Shown here piece after piece: positions 48,307-58,201 of a DNA stretch of 64,000 nt; the stretch's first letter is position 1; every line of letters begins with the position of its first letter. The notes under the pieces are model-generated. The model had not been told where the DNA came from, searched no databases, and worked only from the letters and a program-made list of their open reading frames with translations. The position numbers and the translations under genes were made by a program. The stretch spans positions 1 through 64,000 of the forward strand of contig NZ_FOXD01000016.1 of assembly GCF_900115625.1 (NCBI RefSeq), written 5' to 3'. This DNA is from Salibacterium halotolerans (GTDB taxonomy: Bacteria > Bacillota > Bacilli > Bacillales > Marinococcaceae).

Positions 48307-48986
48307 CAGGATGCTTCCTCCCTTCTTCTTTCATCTCTTGATTTTTTCCACAGGGCGAACACGTCTCCCCTGACATGTTTCACCACCCGAATGCCGGTAA
48401 TGATAGCATGTCCCGCGCGGACGGTTACCATACATAAAAACTCGCTTTCAAACTTGCGGCGCTGAAATTCCGGAGACACAGACACGTCCGGCCTGCAGGT
48501 CATCTTCATGACAGCAGACAGCAGTCCTCCCGCCGTCTGCTTGACCGTCCAGGCCATTCCGGAAATAAAACCCGTCCACGCCGCATCTCCCGTTCCAAAG
48601 CGCGTGTTCCAGCGGAACTTTTTAATTTTCCATGTATGCAGAAACCGAAAGAGAAGCGGACGAAGGTGGTTTATATGACCCAGCCACATCTGCATGGAAT
48701 CCCACTGGCTTTTCATTTCTTCCGGTGTTTCTTTCACTTTTCTTTCCTCTCCCTTTCCCATGCTGGATTCCGTCTTTTCCCGGGCGAGAATGGAACCAGT
48801 CTCTTCATCCAGTTCAAGCAGCGGCAGGTGAATGGTTTTATAAAAAACGTGCCATATGGTAACTGTTACATGAATATCCTGTTTTTGCTGCCTGTACTGA
48901 ATATGGAGCGTTACGGTAATCGGTGTCGCTGCAGCAAGCAGACATAAGACAAAAAGCACCGCAGCCGCTCCAATAAGCCAATCCAT
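48306..48986 (-). CDS. ytfI: DUF2953 protein YtfI
   Basis: 226 residues. An N-terminal membrane segment (about 3-25) is followed by a short beta stretch, a charged linker and a C-terminal portion with WNTRFGTGDAAWTGF and VSVSPEF, matching DUF2953. It is the partner gene of ytfJ and probably acts in the forespore envelope; the molecular role is unknown. Confidence 0.85.
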   Translation of the reverse strand: MDWLIGAAAVLFVLCLLAAATPITVTLHIQYRQQKQDIHVTVTIWHVFYKTIHLPLLELDEETGSILAREKTESSMGKGEERKVKETPEEMKSQWDSMQMWLGHINHLRPLLFRFLHTWKIKKFRWNTRFGTGDAAWTGFISGMAWTVKQTAGGLLSAVMKMTCRPDVSVSPEFQRRKFESEFLCMVTVRAGHAIITGIRVVKHVRGDVFALWKKSRDERRREEAS

Positions 48987-49120
48987 ATCTCCCGCCGCCT
49001 TTTATCGTTTTCTCTCTATTATGACCAATCATTTCCTGTTTTAATCATGCATAACATGAATCTTTTTGGTCAGCCGCCGTATCCAAAGGAATCCTTTCAA
49101 TACGGCTCAGGTATAATGAT

Positions 49121-49164
49121 AAAAAAACACTTCAACCATTTTTGTAATGGTCGAAGTGTTTTTT
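49121..49164 (-). terminator. Terminator after the RDD gene
   Basis: Long stem AAAAAACACTTC-ACCATT/AATGGT-GAAGTGTTTTTT with one bulge, T-runs on both strands, 16 bases after the stop codon at 49180. Confidence 0.9.
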
Positions 49165-49179
49165 ACACCAGAGAAATGG

Positions 49180-49695
49180 CTATTCTACATGAATCACACG
49201 GGTGTCCGCGATGGAATCGTGGACTCCTTCTTTCTGTGCGGTAAAACCAATAATGATATACAATACATTGGTTATCCAGACGCTTCGATGAATAAAGCGT
49301 CCGATAATTTCCCGGAACACAAGGTCCATCCAGCGGAGCGGAAGATGGTCTTTGCGGATAACGCGCAGGCCGAATACCATTTTACCGAGCGTCTGGGTGC
49401 GCCATTTCGTCATCAGCAGGAAATAAAGGTATGCCGTCAACGCGCTCAGCACACCCTGCAGTGTAAACCACCCGAGTACCGACATGGTTTCCGCTCCGGA
49501 GAACCAAAGCGGGCTGATAAGCAGTCCGTTTAAACTGAACACGATAAGAAGGTCCAGAAGATACGCCCACAACCTCATCCAGAAGCCGGCATATCTTACA
49601 GACGGGGGATCTTCCCGGGTGTCATCCAGAGAATGATCCCGGTTTTCTTCTGTATATTCCCGTTGTTCCTCATGTTGATCGGAATAATTGTCCAT
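49180..49695 (-). CDS. RDD family membrane protein (YteJ-like)
   Basis: 171 residues. An acidic N-terminal tail of about 35 residues precedes three hydrophobic segments. The RDD signature appears as RLWAYLLDLLIVFSL, with a later FGLRVIRKDHLPL. RDD proteins are membrane proteins of uncertain function, some linked to ion tolerance. It lies 11 bases after sppA, so the two are co-transcribed; in B. subtilis yteJ is also next to sppA. Confidence 0.85.
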   Translation of the reverse strand: MDNYSDQHEEQREYTEENRDHSLDDTREDPPSVRYAGFWMRLWAYLLDLLIVFSLNGLLISPLWFSGAETMSVLGWFTLQGVLSALTAYLYFLLMTKWRTQTLGKMVFGLRVIRKDHLPLRWMDLVFREIIGRFIHRSVWITNVLYIIIGFTAQKEGVHDSIADTRVIHVE

Positions 49696-49706
49696 CGGAC
49701 TCCCTC

Positions 49707-50705
49707 CTATTTTGTATACAGATACATCGCTCTCGGAGAATTGGAATCCATCAGCATATCCTTGATGCCAAGCAGATCTGTATCTTCAAGAATCAGACTT
49801 CTCGCCGACGAGCCGAGAAATTGATTGAAACTAAATGCATTCGACTGATAGCGGACCACTGTCGGATTGTTTATTCCTTCTTCTTCTTTCATTAGTGAAA
49901 TGGTATCATCCAGGCTTCCCAGCTCATCCACCAGACCTAGTTCCTGTGCCTGCTCGCCTGAATAAATACGACCATCCCCGATGTCACGCACCTCTTCTTC
50001 CGACATGCCCCGTCCGTTTGCAATCACGGAAACAAAATCCTGGTAGAAATCGTCCACAAGCCGCTGTAAAATCTGCTGTTCATTTTCGGTCATGTCCCGG
50101 CTTCCGGACATAATATCTTTATATTGACCGCTTTTGATAGTCTGAAAATCAATACCGAGATCTTCTGCGAGCGCGGAGTAATTGACACTCTGCATGATGA
50201 CACCAATCGATCCGGTAACAGTGGCGGGATGAGCGACAATGTTATCCGCAGGAGCGGCAATGTAATAACCGCCGGACGCTGCCGTATTACCCATGGACAC
50301 ATAGACAGGCTTTTCTGTTTCTTCCTGGATGTTTACAATCTTGTCATGAATTTCATCACTTTCGACAACACCGCCCCCCGGTGTGTTCACTTCCAGAATA
50401 ATTCCTTTTACAGAGTTGTTTTCTCCTGCACTTTCCAGCGTGCGGAGAAACTGCTGGTGATTATAGGTACCTGTACTCATGAGGCCGGACGTTCCGCCTG
50501 TATCCTGGATTGTCCCCTGCAGCTTGATGACCGCTATTTTGTTGTTTCCTCCCTGTTCCATCACTTTTTGCTGTGCATTGTTTGCACTTCCGGATACGAC
50601 GTTTTCCATGTTTGCTGTAGCGAGTGATCCCGCAAACTGAAAACCGATGGAAACAACAAACAATAGAGCTGCGATTCCTAAAGCGACCCAGCGTTTGGCA
50701 TTCAA
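49707..50705 (-). CDS. sppA: Signal peptide peptidase SppA
   Basis: 332 residues. An N-terminal membrane segment (about 5-27) anchors an extracytoplasmic serine protease of the ClpP fold. Nucleophile serine in NTAASGGYYIAAPAD and catalytic lysine in KSGQYKDIMSG. It degrades cleaved signal peptides. The start codon is TTG with GGGAGG upstream. Its partner RDD gene follows. Confidence 0.93.
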   Translation of the reverse strand: MNAKRWVALGIAALLFVVSIGFQFAGSLATANMENVVSGSANNAQQKVMEQGGNNKIAVIKLQGTIQDTGGTSGLMSTGTYNHQQFLRTLESAGENNSVKGIILEVNTPGGGVVESDEIHDKIVNIQEETEKPVYVSMGNTAASGGYYIAAPADNIVAHPATVTGSIGVIMQSVNYSALAEDLGIDFQTIKSGQYKDIMSGSRDMTENEQQILQRLVDDFYQDFVSVIANGRGMSEEEVRDIGDGRIYSGEQAQELGLVDELGSLDDTISLMKEEEGINNPTVVRYQSNAFSFNQFLGSSARSLILEDTDLLGIKDMLMDSNSPRAMYLYTK

Positions 50706-50720
50706 TGTGATAACCTCCCT

Positions 50721-52316
50721 TTATGTAGTAAGCGTTCCATATTGCACCGTGTCATCCACAACGACAGCCTTTACCGCCGTGGTTACAATCTCATCCAGCG
50801 GTACATGGAAAATGTCTTTTTCCAGTATCGTAAAATCAGCCCGGAATCCAGGAGCGATCATACCATACTCTTTTTCTGCGGATACAGCTTTGGCGCTCCC
50901 TGTTGTATACAGCTGCACCGCTTCAAACCGACTCAGTTTTTGGTCCGGGAGCCATCCATCGTGGGACTCTTCCGGGTTGCGGCGCGCTATGGCGGCGTGG
51001 ATTCCTTCAAGTGGAGAAACAGGTTCAATCGGCGCATCGGAGCTTCCCGCACAGTAGAGCCCTGCCTCCAGCAGCGTTTTCCAGGCGAACGACCAGCGCA
51101 GGCGCTCTTCTCCCAGTCTTTCCTGTACCCACGGGAAATCAGAAACAACAAAACGGGGCTGCAGGTCGAACACGACATTCATATGCTGCAGACGTTCCAC
51201 AAGATCCGGCGGTGTGACCTGCCCGTGTATCAAGCGGTCTCTTGTACCAGCGGGCGGAGGGTTTTTCCCGAGCACCTCCACCGTGTATTTCAATGCAGCA
51301 TCACCAATGACGTGAACGGCTGCCGGCATCCCTTTCTCCCTGGCTTTTTTCACGATGCTTTCCATTTCTTCTTTTGGCGTTACAGCTACGCCGCAGGTTT
51401 CCGGAGCATCATTATACGGTTTTTGTAAAAGAGCTGTCCGCCCGCCGAGTGCCCCATCTGCAAAAATTTTTACAGCACCAAAAGAAAGGGAGTCGTTCGC
51501 CGGTCCGAAACGAAAACCTTCGTCATGCATAACATCAAGCACTTCATGGTGAACGAGCAGGTTCGTTCGAAACTTCAGTGTATCATGATCTATCAAATCC
51601 TGGAAGATCCGAAACGTTCGTTGAAATCCGCCGTAGTAGTTCAAATCTTCTGTGTGTCCACCTGTCAGACCTTTACTGAGCATGTTCCGAACCGCTTCCC
51701 GGAGTGCTTCCTGGAGCTGTTCGTCACGCACCGGAGGCATCATCTGCCTCACGGTATCAACAGCGGTGTCGAGAAGATAGCCTGTCGGCTGCCCCTTCTC
51801 ATCACGGACAATGATTCCTCCCGGCGGGTCAGGCGTTTCCTCTGTAATACCGGCCAGGTGCAGCGCTTTTGAATTGACCAGAGCCGCGTGCCGGCATATT
51901 CGTGTTAACAGTACAGGGTGATCGCCTGCGATAGCATCCAGTTCCGAACGGTGAAAGATTTTACGGTCCGTAAAATTGTTTTCGTTCCATCCTTCTCCTG
52001 TCAGCCACTGCTTTGGTGCCAGCCGGGTCTTTTTATCCTGAAGGGCCTGCTTCATTTCCGCCGCCGACTGCATCCCGGAAAAATCAAGACTCATCAGCGT
52101 TTCTCCCATTCCAAGCATATGTAAATGGCTGTCCTGAAAACCGGGATACATCGAAGCCCCCTGCAGATCCATTTCTTCGTCCGGCGCATAGTCCTGCCGG
52201 AGTTTTGAAACAGAACCGGTATCGGCCACTCTCCCATTTTCCGTATAGACCGCATCTACGGTTTTGTTTTCGGCTGTCATGGTATAAATGGTGCCGTTAA
52301 ACCATATTGTTCCCAT
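50721..52316 (-). CDS. Amidohydrolase family protein (YtcJ-like)
   Basis: 531 residues. Metal-dependent hydrolase with the beta-sandwich N-terminus (YTMTAENKTVDAVY), metal site DSHLHMLGMG, HVIGDAALKYTVE and the C-terminal aspartate site in SSDAPIEPVSP. The substrate is not known; this group hydrolyses formamides or related amides. Fifteen bases before sppA on the same strand, so likely co-transcribed. No signal peptide. Confidence 0.83.
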   Translation of the reverse strand: MGTIWFNGTIYTMTAENKTVDAVYTENGRVADTGSVSKLRQDYAPDEEMDLQGASMYPGFQDSHLHMLGMGETLMSLDFSGMQSAAEMKQALQDKKTRLAPKQWLTGEGWNENNFTDRKIFHRSELDAIAGDHPVLLTRICRHAALVNSKALHLAGITEETPDPPGGIIVRDEKGQPTGYLLDTAVDTVRQMMPPVRDEQLQEALREAVRNMLSKGLTGGHTEDLNYYGGFQRTFRIFQDLIDHDTLKFRTNLLVHHEVLDVMHDEGFRFGPANDSLSFGAVKIFADGALGGRTALLQKPYNDAPETCGVAVTPKEEMESIVKKAREKGMPAAVHVIGDAALKYTVEVLGKNPPPAGTRDRLIHGQVTPPDLVERLQHMNVVFDLQPRFVVSDFPWVQERLGEERLRWSFAWKTLLEAGLYCAGSSDAPIEPVSPLEGIHAAIARRNPEESHDGWLPDQKLSRFEAVQLYTTGSAKAVSAEKEYGMIAPGFRADFTILEKDIFHVPLDEIVTTAVKAVVVDDTVQYGTLTT

Positions 52317-52380
52317 CCGCTGCTTTCCGCCTTTCCATCTATAATACGTACAGCACAGCTCAATGTTTCAACCTTTTCTG

Positions 52381-52423
52381 AAAAAAATCGGTAAAGTCCC
52401 TCTCCTTGAAAAGAGAGGGCTTT
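52381..52423 (-). terminator. Terminator after thiI
   Basis: AAAGCCCTCTC/GAGAGGGACTTT stem (one bulge) followed by ACCGATTTTTTTC on the minus strand, a few bases after the thiI stop. Confidence 0.8.
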
Positions 52424-52426
52424 GAA

Positions 52427-53635
52427 CTAGAGGAGCGAGTCCATATCTTTTTCTGTTTCTCCCGGCTCTCCGCCGAAAGTGAGTACTTCCGTGTTTGCCA
52501 CGGCTTCCTCCACATACGGCTGAAAATCCAATCCTTTCTCAAACCGCGCAGCTTTTTCCCGGCGTGGTCTCGTAACGGATTCGGAAGGTAGAAATATCGT
52601 ACAGCAGTCCTCATATGGACGGATCGAAATAGAATAGGTGCCGATTCTTTCTGATATATCCATGACTTCCTGTTTGTCCATCGTCACAAGCGGCCGCAGA
52701 ATAGGCATGTTGGTCACTTCGTTGATCGTATACATGCTTTCAAGGGTCTGGGATGCGACCTGGCCCAGACTCTCCCCGTTTGCCAGCGCCAGCACCCCGC
52801 GGTCCGAGGCGATTTTTTCTGTGATACGAAGCATCATCCGGCGCATGATTGTCATCGAATAGTTGGAAGGGATGGAGGAATGAATCGCTTTTTGAAGTTC
52901 CGTGAAAGGAACAACATGAAGTGTCACCGGACCGCCGAACGTGGTGAGCACTTTGGTCAGATCCTCCACTTTTTTCCGCGCCCGCTCATTTGTATAAGGC
53001 GGGCTGTGGAAATGGACCGCTTCAAGCTCCGCTCCTCTTTTCATCGACAGATACCCGGCTACCGGACTGTCTATGCCTCCGGAGAGCATGAGCATCACGC
53101 TGCCTGCTGTCCCTACCGGAAGTCCGCCGGCTCCTTCCATACGTCCGCATGTAATATACGTTCCCTGCTCACGGATTTCCACATTGATTTCCACATCCGG
53201 ATGGTGAACATCCACGAAAGTCTCTTCTGTATTTTTGAGAATATGGCTTCCAATCATCGGATTTACGTCCTGCGAAGAAATCGGAAACGGTTTATAGGAC
53301 CTTCGTGCGTTCACTTTAAACGTTTGTTTATCTCCGTCATGATGAAGAAAGGCCTGCAGCGCTGTTTCCTTTATGTCTTCAATATCATTGGATGCCCGCA
53401 TCGCCGGACTGAATGAAGAAATGCCGAAAACATGGCGCAGCGGCTCCATGACTTCTTCCAGCGGTTCGCCATTCAGTTCAATCAACGTACGTCCAAAGGT
53501 GCGTTTCACGTTTGTGCGCGGATGCCCCTGCAGGGCAAAACGGATGTTTCGGGCAAGTGTTTGTTCAAATTTTGTTCTGTTTTTCCCTTTGAGCGCCAAT
53601 TCACCGTATCTAACTAAAATGTGATTATATTCCAT
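52427..53635 (-). CDS. thiI: tRNA 4-thiouridine synthase ThiI
   Basis: About 402 residues. It adenylates U8 of tRNA and inserts sulfur to make 4-thiouridine. Ferredoxin-like and THUMP domains occupy the N-terminal half, then the PP-loop MLSGGIDSPVAGYL. There is no C-terminal rhodanese domain, as in other Bacilli, where IscS supplies the sulfur. I chose the second of two adjacent ATGs (MEYNHILVRYG), which overlaps the iscS stop by one base; the first at 53638 is also possible. Confidence 0.95.
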   Translation of the reverse strand: MEYNHILVRYGELALKGKNRTKFEQTLARNIRFALQGHPRTNVKRTFGRTLIELNGEPLEEVMEPLRHVFGISSFSPAMRASNDIEDIKETALQAFLHHDGDKQTFKVNARRSYKPFPISSQDVNPMIGSHILKNTEETFVDVHHPDVEINVEIREQGTYITCGRMEGAGGLPVGTAGSVMLMLSGGIDSPVAGYLSMKRGAELEAVHFHSPPYTNERARKKVEDLTKVLTTFGGPVTLHVVPFTELQKAIHSSIPSNYSMTIMRRMMLRITEKIASDRGVLALANGESLGQVASQTLESMYTINEVTNMPILRPLVTMDKQEVMDISERIGTYSISIRPYEDCCTIFLPSESVTRPRREKAARFEKGLDFQPYVEEAVANTEVLTFGGEPGETEKDMDSLL

Positions 53636-54780
53636 CATTTTTTCTCTCCCATTACCTGCATCATGTCTGATACAGCTTTGTGCAGCGTACGGACAAATTC
53701 TTCGACTTCCCAATCCTCTGTGTCATGGGAAAAACTTACCCGCACCGCGCTGGATGCGCGTTCTGTACCAAGTCCCGCCGCAAGTAGTAAAGGACTTGGC
53801 TCCTGAAGCTTTGAAGCACAGGCGGATTTTGTCGATACATGAATGTTGTTTCTTGTCAGCTCCTGAACAAGTACTTCCGGTTTCATACCGGGAAACGACA
53901 CATTCACAATATGCGGGGCGGAACCTGTCTTTGGTGTGTTGACGACTGCGCCTTCGAGTTTGTGAAGATGCTGAATGAGGTGTTGTTTCAGATCCTCAAG
54001 CCGCCCATTCTGCTGCTGCCGTTCGTTATCGGACAGACGCAGTGCTTTAGCCAGTGCCGTTATACCCGGGACATTTTCCGTTCCCGCTCTGAACTGCTGC
54101 TCCTGGCTGCCTCCATGCAAAAGAGGAGACAAGGCGGTTCCCCGGCGCACAAACAATGCGCCCGTTCCTTTCAGTCCATGAATTTTATGCCCCGAAATAG
54201 TACACAAATCCACATCCTGAAGATCCAACGGCACATGTCCTGCCCCCTGCACATGATCCGTATGAAAAAACAGTTTCGGGTACGCCTTTAAGGCACGTGC
54301 TGTATCTTCCACCGGATTGATGGTTCCCAATTCGTTGTTCACATGAATAATGGATACGAGAATAGTGTCTTCCCGTACAGCTTCCAGGACGTCTTCCACC
54401 TGCACCCGGCCTTCCTCGTCCACATCGACATACGTAACATCGAATCCAAAATATTCCAGTTCCTGGAAGGCCTGCGTGACGGAAGGGTGTTCCGCCGATG
54501 ACGTAATCAGGTGATTTCCGCGTTCTTTATGCTCTACAGCAATCCCTTTAATGGCAGTATTATTGCTTTCCGTTCCGCCGGAAGTAAAAACAATCTCTTC
54601 CGTATTAACATTCAAAATACCTGCCACGGACGCCCTTCCTTTGTTCAAAAGGGTTTCTGCTTCAACTCCCGGGTGATGAAGGGAAGAGGGATTGCCGAAA
54701 TAGTCCGATGCCGCCCTGTAATAGGCATCCAATACTTCCGGCCACGGTTTTGTTGTCGCACTGTTGTCCAGATAAACCAT
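53635..54780 (-). CDS. iscS: Cysteine desulfurase (IscS/NifZ-type partner of ThiI)
   Basis: 381 residues. PLP enzyme that takes sulfur from cysteine. N-terminal YLDNSATTKP, SGGTESNN, catalytic lysine in TISGHKIHGLKG and the active-site cysteine loop STKSACASK. Its stop overlaps thiI, which shows a dedicated sulfur supply for 4-thiouridine. B. subtilis calls this locus nifZ. AAGGAGGGGG precedes the ATG. Confidence 0.94.
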   Translation of the reverse strand: MVYLDNSATTKPWPEVLDAYYRAASDYFGNPSSLHHPGVEAETLLNKGRASVAGILNVNTEEIVFTSGGTESNNTAIKGIAVEHKERGNHLITSSAEHPSVTQAFQELEYFGFDVTYVDVDEEGRVQVEDVLEAVREDTILVSIIHVNNELGTINPVEDTARALKAYPKLFFHTDHVQGAGHVPLDLQDVDLCTISGHKIHGLKGTGALFVRRGTALSPLLHGGSQEQQFRAGTENVPGITALAKALRLSDNERQQQNGRLEDLKQHLIQHLHKLEGAVVNTPKTGSAPHIVNVSFPGMKPEVLVQELTRNNIHVSTKSACASKLQEPSPLLLAAGLGTERASSAVRVSFSHDTEDWEVEEFVRTLHKAVSDMMQVMGEKK

Positions 54781-54909
54781 TGGACCCCCTCCTTTTTTAT
54801 ATGATATATCGATTTGATTTAACAGAATACAACAACTTATCTTATCACATATTGTTAACCAAGAAAAATGCGTGATAAAGTTTCAAACGATGAACGCCGT
54901 CTTCCCTCA

Positions 54910-54935
54910 CAAAAAAACTGCCCTGTTTCAAGGGC
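54910..54935 (-). terminator. Terminator between the orphan membrane gene and iscS
   Basis: Perfect AAAAAACTGCCCT/AGGGCAGTTTTTT stem with a 6-base loop, T-runs on both strands. Confidence 0.93.
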
Positions 54936-54946
54936 AGTTTTTTTAT

Positions 54947-55357
54947 TTATTCTTCTATTCTCTGCAGAAGCTCATCCACAGAAATGCTCTTTTCTTCCGG
55001 TCCTAACGATATGGCATTCGACTTTCTTGCGCTTTGCTTCCAGTCAGATTCCGATGACGAAACGGCCCGGCTTTCCAGTGATTTATTATTTTCTGTATCC
55101 GCGGCTGGAGTTTGACGTGCTGTTCTGCTATTTTCCGTTTCTTTCCCGTCGGAATCCGTTTTATTGTTCTCCGGCGTTTTCTCTTCAGCGGGCGGATCAA
55201 CACCTAAAGCCTCATCGAGGTCGGCCGCAAGTTCTTCGGTCGTTCGTTCTTTCTGCGTGCCGGTTTCTTCTGTATTAAATAGAAACATGGCTCCTGCCGC
55301 CCCGGTAACCGCTAAACATATCATCACAACTGTCCCCAGCATGTAAATGGGCTTCAA
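54947..55357 (-). CDS. Membrane-anchored acidic protein of unknown function
   Basis: About 136 residues. One N-terminal membrane segment (MLGTVVMICLAVTGAAGAMF), then a strongly acidic, low-complexity linker rich in T, E, S, D and N, and a short amphipathic C-terminal helix (SISVDELLQRIEE). I recognise no family. I chose TTG at 55357 (product MKPIYMLG) because AAAGGAGGGCGG lies just upstream; an ATG at 55399 lacks a site. It lies between ezrA and iscS on the same strand, with its own terminator. Confidence 0.72.
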   Translation of the reverse strand: MKPIYMLGTVVMICLAVTGAAGAMFLFNTEETGTQKERTTEELAADLDEALGVDPPAEEKTPENNKTDSDGKETENSRTARQTPAADTENNKSLESRAVSSSESDWKQSARKSNAISLGPEEKSISVDELLQRIEE

Positions 55358-55469
55358 CGTCCGCCCTCCTTTCGCACAAGACGATTGTATCATATCCATC
55401 TTGGATTAAAAAGGACTTTTGTTTTATTTCCAGAAATAAAACAACTATTTACTGGTTATAAATACCCGT

Positions 55470-57152
55470 TTAATGCATTTCCAGCTTCTGCATTGCATTG
55501 GGTTCTTTCCGCTCCACTGCCTGTACAGCCGCGTTAACCGCCTCATCATAATAGCCTTTTTTAAAGAGGGACTCCGCCTCTATTAATGCGTTATGAATGA
55601 CTTCCGAACTGCTTCTGTGCCGATTTCCAAGCTGAATGGCTCTTTCCGCCAAATGTGCCTGATCAATCGTAGCATGCAGCTGCTGATGAACTTTTTGAAC
55701 ATAATGCTCGGCATCCTCTACCGAAGCATTGACTCTTCCCATTTCCACCGGTGATTCCTCCAGGTTGGATGCTGCCGCGTTCAGCCGTTCTCCGGCTGCA
55801 TCCATTTCATTCAACAGACTGGATGGGACTTTCGGTAGATATGAACGCTCAAGTGTCATCCGGTCCCGCAGAAGCTGCCTGCGCAGCGTCCGCAGGGTTT
55901 CAAGAGCTTTTAGTTCATCTTTGCGGAGCGTGTGGAGTTTCTCTTTGGAACGACGGATACTCTGGTCAATACCTGCTATATCTTTTTTCAGCTGTTCGAG
56001 ATTTTTTTTCAGACCGGTAAAAGGCTGTTTTTGGTTTTCCTGAACATCCTGGAACACCCGCCATTCTTTCAGGGCTTCCTGAATGGACGTTTCCACCTTT
56101 TCCTGCCTCTTCTGTTCGTCCTCAGGAATCCGGTAGCTTCGTTCCACTTTCCTCCGTTCCTCGCCTAGTGAAGAGGCCTGTTCTTCCAGGCGTGTCAGCT
56201 CTTCCCGTGTTTCAGGAGCATTTTCTTCCACGAAACGCCGGGCTTCGACCTCTTTTTCCAGGGAGTCGTACGTTTCTTCAATGAATGTCCGGATTTCATC
56301 AAGTCGTTCCTGCACCCTTTCCAATTCAAGGTTTTCCACAGCTTTTTTCAGTTCCGGAAGTTCTTCCCTGATGCTTTTGACTTTATCCCGGATGTCATAA
56401 TGACTGAGAATATACCCTTCCTGCTCCATTTCCTGTACACCGTTCTCCAGTTCTGTACATTCGGCGCAAATATCTGTTTCAATATCCACAAGCAGTCCCG
56501 GCACCGTACTCATATTAAGTTCTTCCTGCTTCAGTTCAGTGTGAACCCGGCTTAAAATCTGATTCGCTTTTGTATAGTTTCCAGCGTCTCTTTCTTCCTG
56601 AAACTCCGTGAAGGCGGCTTCCATTTCCTTCAATTTCCTTTCGAAGACAGGAGCAGTACTGCCGAGAGAGAGACGGTTCTCTGCAAGATGCCCCTGCAGC
56701 TTCCCGAACATTTCACGGTTTTCTGTAATACCGCTGCGGTTTTCTTCTTCGCTATGTATGAGCTGTTCCACTTCACGGAAGATTTTTTGAATATGGGCAT
56801 CCATATCCTGAAGCTGGTTGTCGACGCCTTCAATAAGCACGCGCGCTTTACCAAAACGGTATCTGTTTGCCCGTTCTTCAATATCAAAAAGGGCTTCCTC
56901 AATGTCAGGAAGATGTCTGCCAAGAATGTCATCCCACTCTTTACGCCATTCTTCGAATTTTTCCTCCGTCTCCCCGGACATTTTCAGATCTTTCACTTTT
57001 GCTATTTCATCAGCAACCGGCTTGTTCGATATTTCCGATTTCCACTTTTCCAGCCGGTCCACACTTTTGTAAATGCTGCGGCGGGAAACTGCTCCATAGA
57101 TAATAACAGCCGCCGTAACCAAAACTGCCGCTATAATGACGTAGTATACCAT
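55470..57152 (-). CDS. ezrA: Septation ring formation regulator EzrA
   Basis: 560 residues. An N-terminal membrane segment (about 3-21) with almost no outside residues, followed by spectrin-like coiled-coil repeats throughout. EzrA limits FtsZ assembly away from midcell. The C-terminus has the conserved QLGNRHRSSSEVIHNAL patch (QNR-type). Monocistronic; ACTGGAGTG precedes the ATG. Divergent from hisJ. Confidence 0.95.
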   Translation of the reverse strand: MVYYVIIAAVLVTAAVIIYGAVSRRSIYKSVDRLEKWKSEISNKPVADEIAKVKDLKMSGETEEKFEEWRKEWDDILGRHLPDIEEALFDIEERANRYRFGKARVLIEGVDNQLQDMDAHIQKIFREVEQLIHSEEENRSGITENREMFGKLQGHLAENRLSLGSTAPVFERKLKEMEAAFTEFQEERDAGNYTKANQILSRVHTELKQEELNMSTVPGLLVDIETDICAECTELENGVQEMEQEGYILSHYDIRDKVKSIREELPELKKAVENLELERVQERLDEIRTFIEETYDSLEKEVEARRFVEENAPETREELTRLEEQASSLGEERRKVERSYRIPEDEQKRQEKVETSIQEALKEWRVFQDVQENQKQPFTGLKKNLEQLKKDIAGIDQSIRRSKEKLHTLRKDELKALETLRTLRRQLLRDRMTLERSYLPKVPSSLLNEMDAAGERLNAAASNLEESPVEMGRVNASVEDAEHYVQKVHQQLHATIDQAHLAERAIQLGNRHRSSSEVIHNALIEAESLFKKGYYDEAVNAAVQAVERKEPNAMQKLEMH

Positions 57153-57400
57153 GAGTCTTCACTCCAGTTTGCGCACACTTTTCTGTATTTTTCGTCAGGA
57201 CTCGTCCATTTTCCTGCTTAATGAGACAAAATATTCACTCCGGCACAGGGCGTGCGCGGATGACTTCCTAATGGAAATTATCATTCCATTTTCGTATTTT
57301 TTATGAGAAAGGTACCTTTATGATAACATGGAAATACTTATCATGTGGGAGAAGTTTAAATAAAATTAAAAATCAATGGAAAATGGATGGAGGAGAGGAG

Positions 57401-58198
57401 ATGCACATCACACGCGACGGTCATATTCATACGCCTTTCTGCCCGCACGGTTCGACAGATTCGTTTCATGCGTATATCGAGCGTGCTTTGAAGGAGGAGC
57501 TTGAGACCATCACTTTCACAGAGCATGCACCGCTTCCGGAAGGATTCACAGATCCTGTGCCGGATAAAGACAGCGCGATGGCAGCGGTTGATCTCGAACA
57601 ATATATCGAAACGATCAATGAATTGAAAAAAGAGTACCGCAGCGATATCACGATATTAACTGGACTGGAAATCGATTATATCAAAGGGTTTGATGCCAGT
57701 ACGAAAGCGATGATGAACGAGATCGGTCCTTACCTGGATGACAGTATTTTATCCGTTCACTTTCTGCACGCGGCTGATTCCTGGTTTTGTATCGACTACA
57801 GTGCCGGCATGTTTGCAGCCTTTGTCGAGGCAGCCGACTCTCTGGAGAATGCCGTGAATCTCTACTACGACACCGTTCTCCACTCGATAGAAAGCGATCT
57901 TGGACCTTATAAACCAAGGCGCCTGGGCCATATGACACTTATAAAAAAGTTCCAGAAAAAATTCCCGTCAATAAATACCGCTTCTTATACCGGAGAGGTG
58001 CTGGATGCAGTCCGCCGCTGTGATATGACGCTTGATTTCAACGGTGCCGGCTTCGCAAAAACCTGGTGCCGCGAACCTTACCCGGATCTTAATACAGCAA
58101 GGGAAGCATCGAAAAGGGGCATCCCTCTTATATACGGATCCGACGCCCATCAGGCTCTGGATATGATGCAGGGGGCAGAAACCATTACGGCTCTTTAA
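57401..58198 (+). CDS. hisJ: Histidinol-phosphatase HisJ (PHP family)
   Basis: About 265 residues. PHP-fold phosphatase that removes phosphate from histidinol phosphate. Metal-binding DGHIHTPFCPHG, FTEHAP and YGSDAHQ are all present. I chose ATG at 57401 (MHITRDGHI), with GGAGGAGAGGAG immediately upstream; the longer reading from 57320 adds a region without coding character. Converges with refZ. B. subtilis has the same gene here, away from the main his operon. Confidence 0.92.
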   Translation: MHITRDGHIHTPFCPHGSTDSFHAYIERALKEELETITFTEHAPLPEGFTDPVPDKDSAMAAVDLEQYIETINELKKEYRSDITILTGLEIDYIKGFDASTKAMMNEIGPYLDDSILSVHFLHAADSWFCIDYSAGMFAAFVEAADSLENAVNLYYDTVLHSIESDLGPYKPRRLGHMTLIKKFQKKFPSINTASYTGEVLDAVRRCDMTLDFNGAGFAKTWCREPYPDLNTAREASKRGIPLIYGSDAHQALDMMQGAETITAL

Positions 58199-58201
58199 TA
58201 A

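Noticed and set aside
55432-55460. AT-rich perfect hairpin between ezrA and the orphan membrane gene
   Set aside because: The stem is all A/T apart from the tip and has no T-run on the minus strand; it may be chance. Not called a terminator.
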